Source: Natrialba chahannaoensis JCM 10990 (GTDB lineage: Archaea; Halobacteriota; Halobacteria; Halobacteriales; Natrialbaceae). From it: a DNA stretch of 46,410 bases. Made by a program: the position numbers and the translations under genes. Location of the stretch: NCBI RefSeq assembly GCF_000337135.1, contig NZ_AOIN01000021.1, positions 13,214 to 59,623 of the forward strand, read 5' to 3'. The notes beneath the pieces were generated by a model. It was not told the origin of the DNA, did not search any database, and was given only the letters and a program-made list of their open reading frames with translations. Positions 44,684 through 46,410 of this stretch are shown one piece after another. How positions within the stretch are numbered: position 1 is the stretch's first letter; every line of letters begins with the position of its first letter.

Positions 44684-45910
44684 CTATATAACCCGTTCCC
44701 GAAACTCGTCGAGATGTTTCACCCCATAGACCAGTTTGATCGAGTCGCTCGCTGGCGTGGCCACACAGGTCAATCGGAATCCCTTCTCTTCTACCTCCTC
44801 GTCCGAGAGACTGCGCTGAATATCCATCTCGAGTTCCCCCTCAAGCAACACGGCTGTACAGTTCACACAACCACCAGCCCGGCAATGAAACGGCCAACTG
44901 TGGCCGGCCGCTTCGGCCGCGTCGAGGACGTACTCGTCGCGCGACACCTCCAAGGTGCCGTGTACCGCCTCATCGAGGTCAGCGTCTGCAGCACGTTCAA
45001 GGAGGGCGTCATCCTCAAGCGACCAGCCACGGTCGTCGATAACCTGATAATCGAGGTATTCAACGGATACCGTCTCGTCTCGGGGTGCGCTGATGCCGAT
45101 CACCGGGACACTTGCAAACCGGACGATGCGTTCCGTCGTACTCCCGAGGAGATAGCGCCGCAGTCCGGTCTCACCGTGCGTTCCCATTACGATACAGTCA
45201 ACATCGAACGTTGCGGCAGTTGCGAGGATTTCCTGATCCACCCGCCCACTCGGAATCGATACGTCAACGACGTCCAGTTGCGACTCGTGAAGGAACTCAA
45301 GCGCATCGTCAACAGGATCAAGGCCAACCTCGACCTCATTCGAGAGGTCGATCGTTTCGGTTCCCTCGATCGGTGATTCAGCGTTCACGTGGACGATGTG
45401 CAATCGTGCACCCGTTTCGACCGCGAGGTCGACAGCGTGTTCGAGAGCAGTCGCTGCACTATAGCTTCCATCGGTGGGAACCAGGATGCGCTCAAATCCA
45501 CGCTTGGCCGTCGTCTCTTCGTGGACTGTCGCGACCGGAACTGACGACTCCTGAAGAGTCTGTTTGGCGACGCTGCCGAGCAGGAATCGACCGAGTCCAC
45601 TCCGCCCAGTCGTCCCCATCACGATTAAGTCTGCGCCGTGTTCGTCAGCCGATACGAGAATCTCTTCGTGAACGCCATCGCCCTGCTCACGAACCTCGGT
45701 TGTCACTTCAAGACCGTGATCTTCCGCTCGGTGGCACAGTTCGTTGACCGCCAGTTCACTCTCGCTTTTATCGTCGTCGACGAGTCCCTGTTCGAGAACC
45801 GAGAGGATGTGTAGCGTCGCGTCGAACTGCTTTGCAATTCCGACTGCGTACCTTCCAGCGTCTGTTGCGACCGTACTTCCGTCAGTCGGTACGAGAATCG
45901 TATCATACAT
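44684..45910 (-). CDS. Usp-Usp-[2Fe-2S] ferredoxin fusion protein
   Basis: This 408-residue protein has two universal stress domains followed by a halophilic plant-type ferredoxin. Usp 1 (1-135) opens ILVPTDGSTVA and closes GTTGRSGLGRFLLGSV. Usp 2 (about 143-278) opens ILVPTDGSYSA and closes GTHGETGLRRYLLGST; both keep the G-2X-G-9X-G-(S/T) ATP-binding loop. From about residue 285 (VEYLDYQVIDDRGW) the sequence follows the Halobacterium ferredoxin, including its acidic insertion LLERAADADLDE and the end KHLDEFRERVI. The four iron ligands are all present: C343, C348, C351 and C382. Nucleotide sensing could thus be tied to electron transfer. A TATA-like GTTATTTTC lies about 27 bp upstream (leaderless). 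The ferric-reductase-like gene follows on the same strand and is the likely partner. Confidence 0.9.
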   Translation of the reverse strand: MYDTILVPTDGSTVATDAGRYAVGIAKQFDATLHILSVLEQGLVDDDKSESELAVNELCHRAEDHGLEVTTEVREQGDGVHEEILVSADEHGADLIVMGTTGRSGLGRFLLGSVAKQTLQESSVPVATVHEETTAKRGFERILVPTDGSYSAATALEHAVDLAVETGARLHIVHVNAESPIEGTETIDLSNEVEVGLDPVDDALEFLHESQLDVVDVSIPSGRVDQEILATAATFDVDCIVMGTHGETGLRRYLLGSTTERIVRFASVPVIGISAPRDETVSVEYLDYQVIDDRGWSLEDDALLERAADADLDEAVHGTLEVSRDEYVLDAAEAAGHSWPFHCRAGGCVNCTAVLLEGELEMDIQRSLSDEEVEEKGFRLTCVATPASDSIKLVYGVKHLDEFRERVI

Positions 45911-46271
45911 TGCGGCAGTCCTACCACACTCAAGTGAAAATAACTACAGTCTCTTCTTCTTCTTGATCAGTAGGCAGCGAATGCCTCCCTGTCTATGGCG
46001 TGTACGCTTCTCTATAATATCGGGAGACGTGAACGGCAACTGGTAGTGTTGCCTGTGCGGCCACAGCTGGACCCCTAGAACCACGACGTCGACGTCACGG
46101 ATGAGACCTCGGTCTACCCTCTTCGATGTCTGCCCTGTATGGGAACACAGTTGCTGGACAGCGATGGAAACAGGTGGCATCCTACTGACGCGATACCGGC
46201 CCGTCGGCTCACGAACAGGCACTCGAGTTCGACCCTGAAATAGACGCGTCACGTCACCACTGAGACAGAGA
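45911..46271. other. Intergenic region upstream of the Usp-ferredoxin gene
   Basis: Besides the promoter of the fusion gene (near 45935-45942) I see a TCTTCTTCTTCTT run at about 45951-45963 and no convincing gene. A minus-strand frame at 45944-46294 contains DVDVVVLG, reminiscent of a Usp domain, but the rest does not fit. Confidence 0.4.
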
Positions 46272-46357
46272 CTATAGTAGCCACTGCAAGTCACTGCACA
46301 CCTGATTGCACGACTGCTGCGCGATCAGTGTGTAACTAGTTGCAGTTGTTACTATAG
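46272..46357. repeat. 86-bp imperfect inverted repeat
   Basis: The 18-nt arm CTATAGTAGCCACTGCAA (46272-46289) and the arm TTGCAGTTGTTACTATAG (46340-46357) are inverted copies with 16 of 18 matches. The 50 bp between them contain no ORF. An AACTAGTT palindrome (46334-46341) touches the right arm. This could be a miniature mobile element or a regulatory structure. Confidence 0.45.
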
Positions 46358-46410
46358 CCGTCGACCAGTGATTCGCATCTCACCGTGCTTATCTCAGTGG
46401 TGTGTAGTGC

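Noticed and set aside
45944-46294. Minus-strand frame with a Usp-like DVDVVVLG
   Set aside because: Only eight residues fit a Usp domain; nucleotide-binding glycines and the rest of the fold are missing. At most a decayed remnant.

Overview
The window looks like a chromosome segment from a halophilic archaeon (class Halobacteria). It is GC-rich, with acidic proteins and many TATA-like boxes about 25 bp before start codons (leaderless genes). It also carries a haloarchaeal-type CRISPR repeat, a haloarchaeal ChlID/CobN cobalt chelatase pair, and a domain closely resembling the halophilic plant-type ferredoxin.

Layout: 1-89 is the trailer end of a CRISPR array that continues to the left of the window. 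119-1545 is an IS200/IS605-type (IS1341-like) element that carries only tnpB and its 3' guide-RNA region. 1626-4721 (minus strand) holds a BCCT transporter, broken by a one-base frameshift, followed by a class III aminotransferase. 5361-7363 (minus) holds a conserved haloarchaeal protein and a frameshifted M20 amidohydrolase. 7577-10550 (plus) holds a rubredoxin-like zinc protein, an ethylbenzene-dehydrogenase-type haem-domain protein and an MFS permease. 10757-21054 is a cobalamin (corrin ring) cluster: chlID divergent from cobN-cbiC-cbiE, then cbiT-cbiL-cbiF. cbiG and cbiH, which usually follow cbiF in haloarchaea, are absent.

21268-38591 is the most unusual region. It is a plus-strand operon for the baseplate and spike of a contractile injection system (CIS/eCIS). 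It encodes a membrane protein, a 1512-residue Ser/Thr/Pro/Arg-rich disordered protein, a LysM tube-adaptor protein, a spike split into gpD and gpV polypeptides, PAAR, gp25, two baseplate-J-like wedge proteins, and a beta-propeller/tail-protein-I fusion. Sheath, tube, tape measure, AAA+ ATPase and effector genes are not in the window. Several very short ORFs sit between the genes, and three of them overlap the next start codon.

38592-46410 holds a tRNA-3'-end-like fragment just after the operon, a Tat-exported small protein, a possible relic guide-RNA scaffold, a tandem UspA protein, a P2-type cation ATPase, and a minus-strand pair. That pair is a Usp-Usp-[2Fe-2S] ferredoxin fusion followed by a ferric-reductase-like membrane cytochrome, which suggests a stress-linked electron-transfer module.

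The strongest candidates for undescribed biology are the CIS baseplate operon with its giant disordered basic protein, and the Usp-Usp-ferredoxin fusion with its membrane partner. All functions are read from sequence alone; no searches were run.
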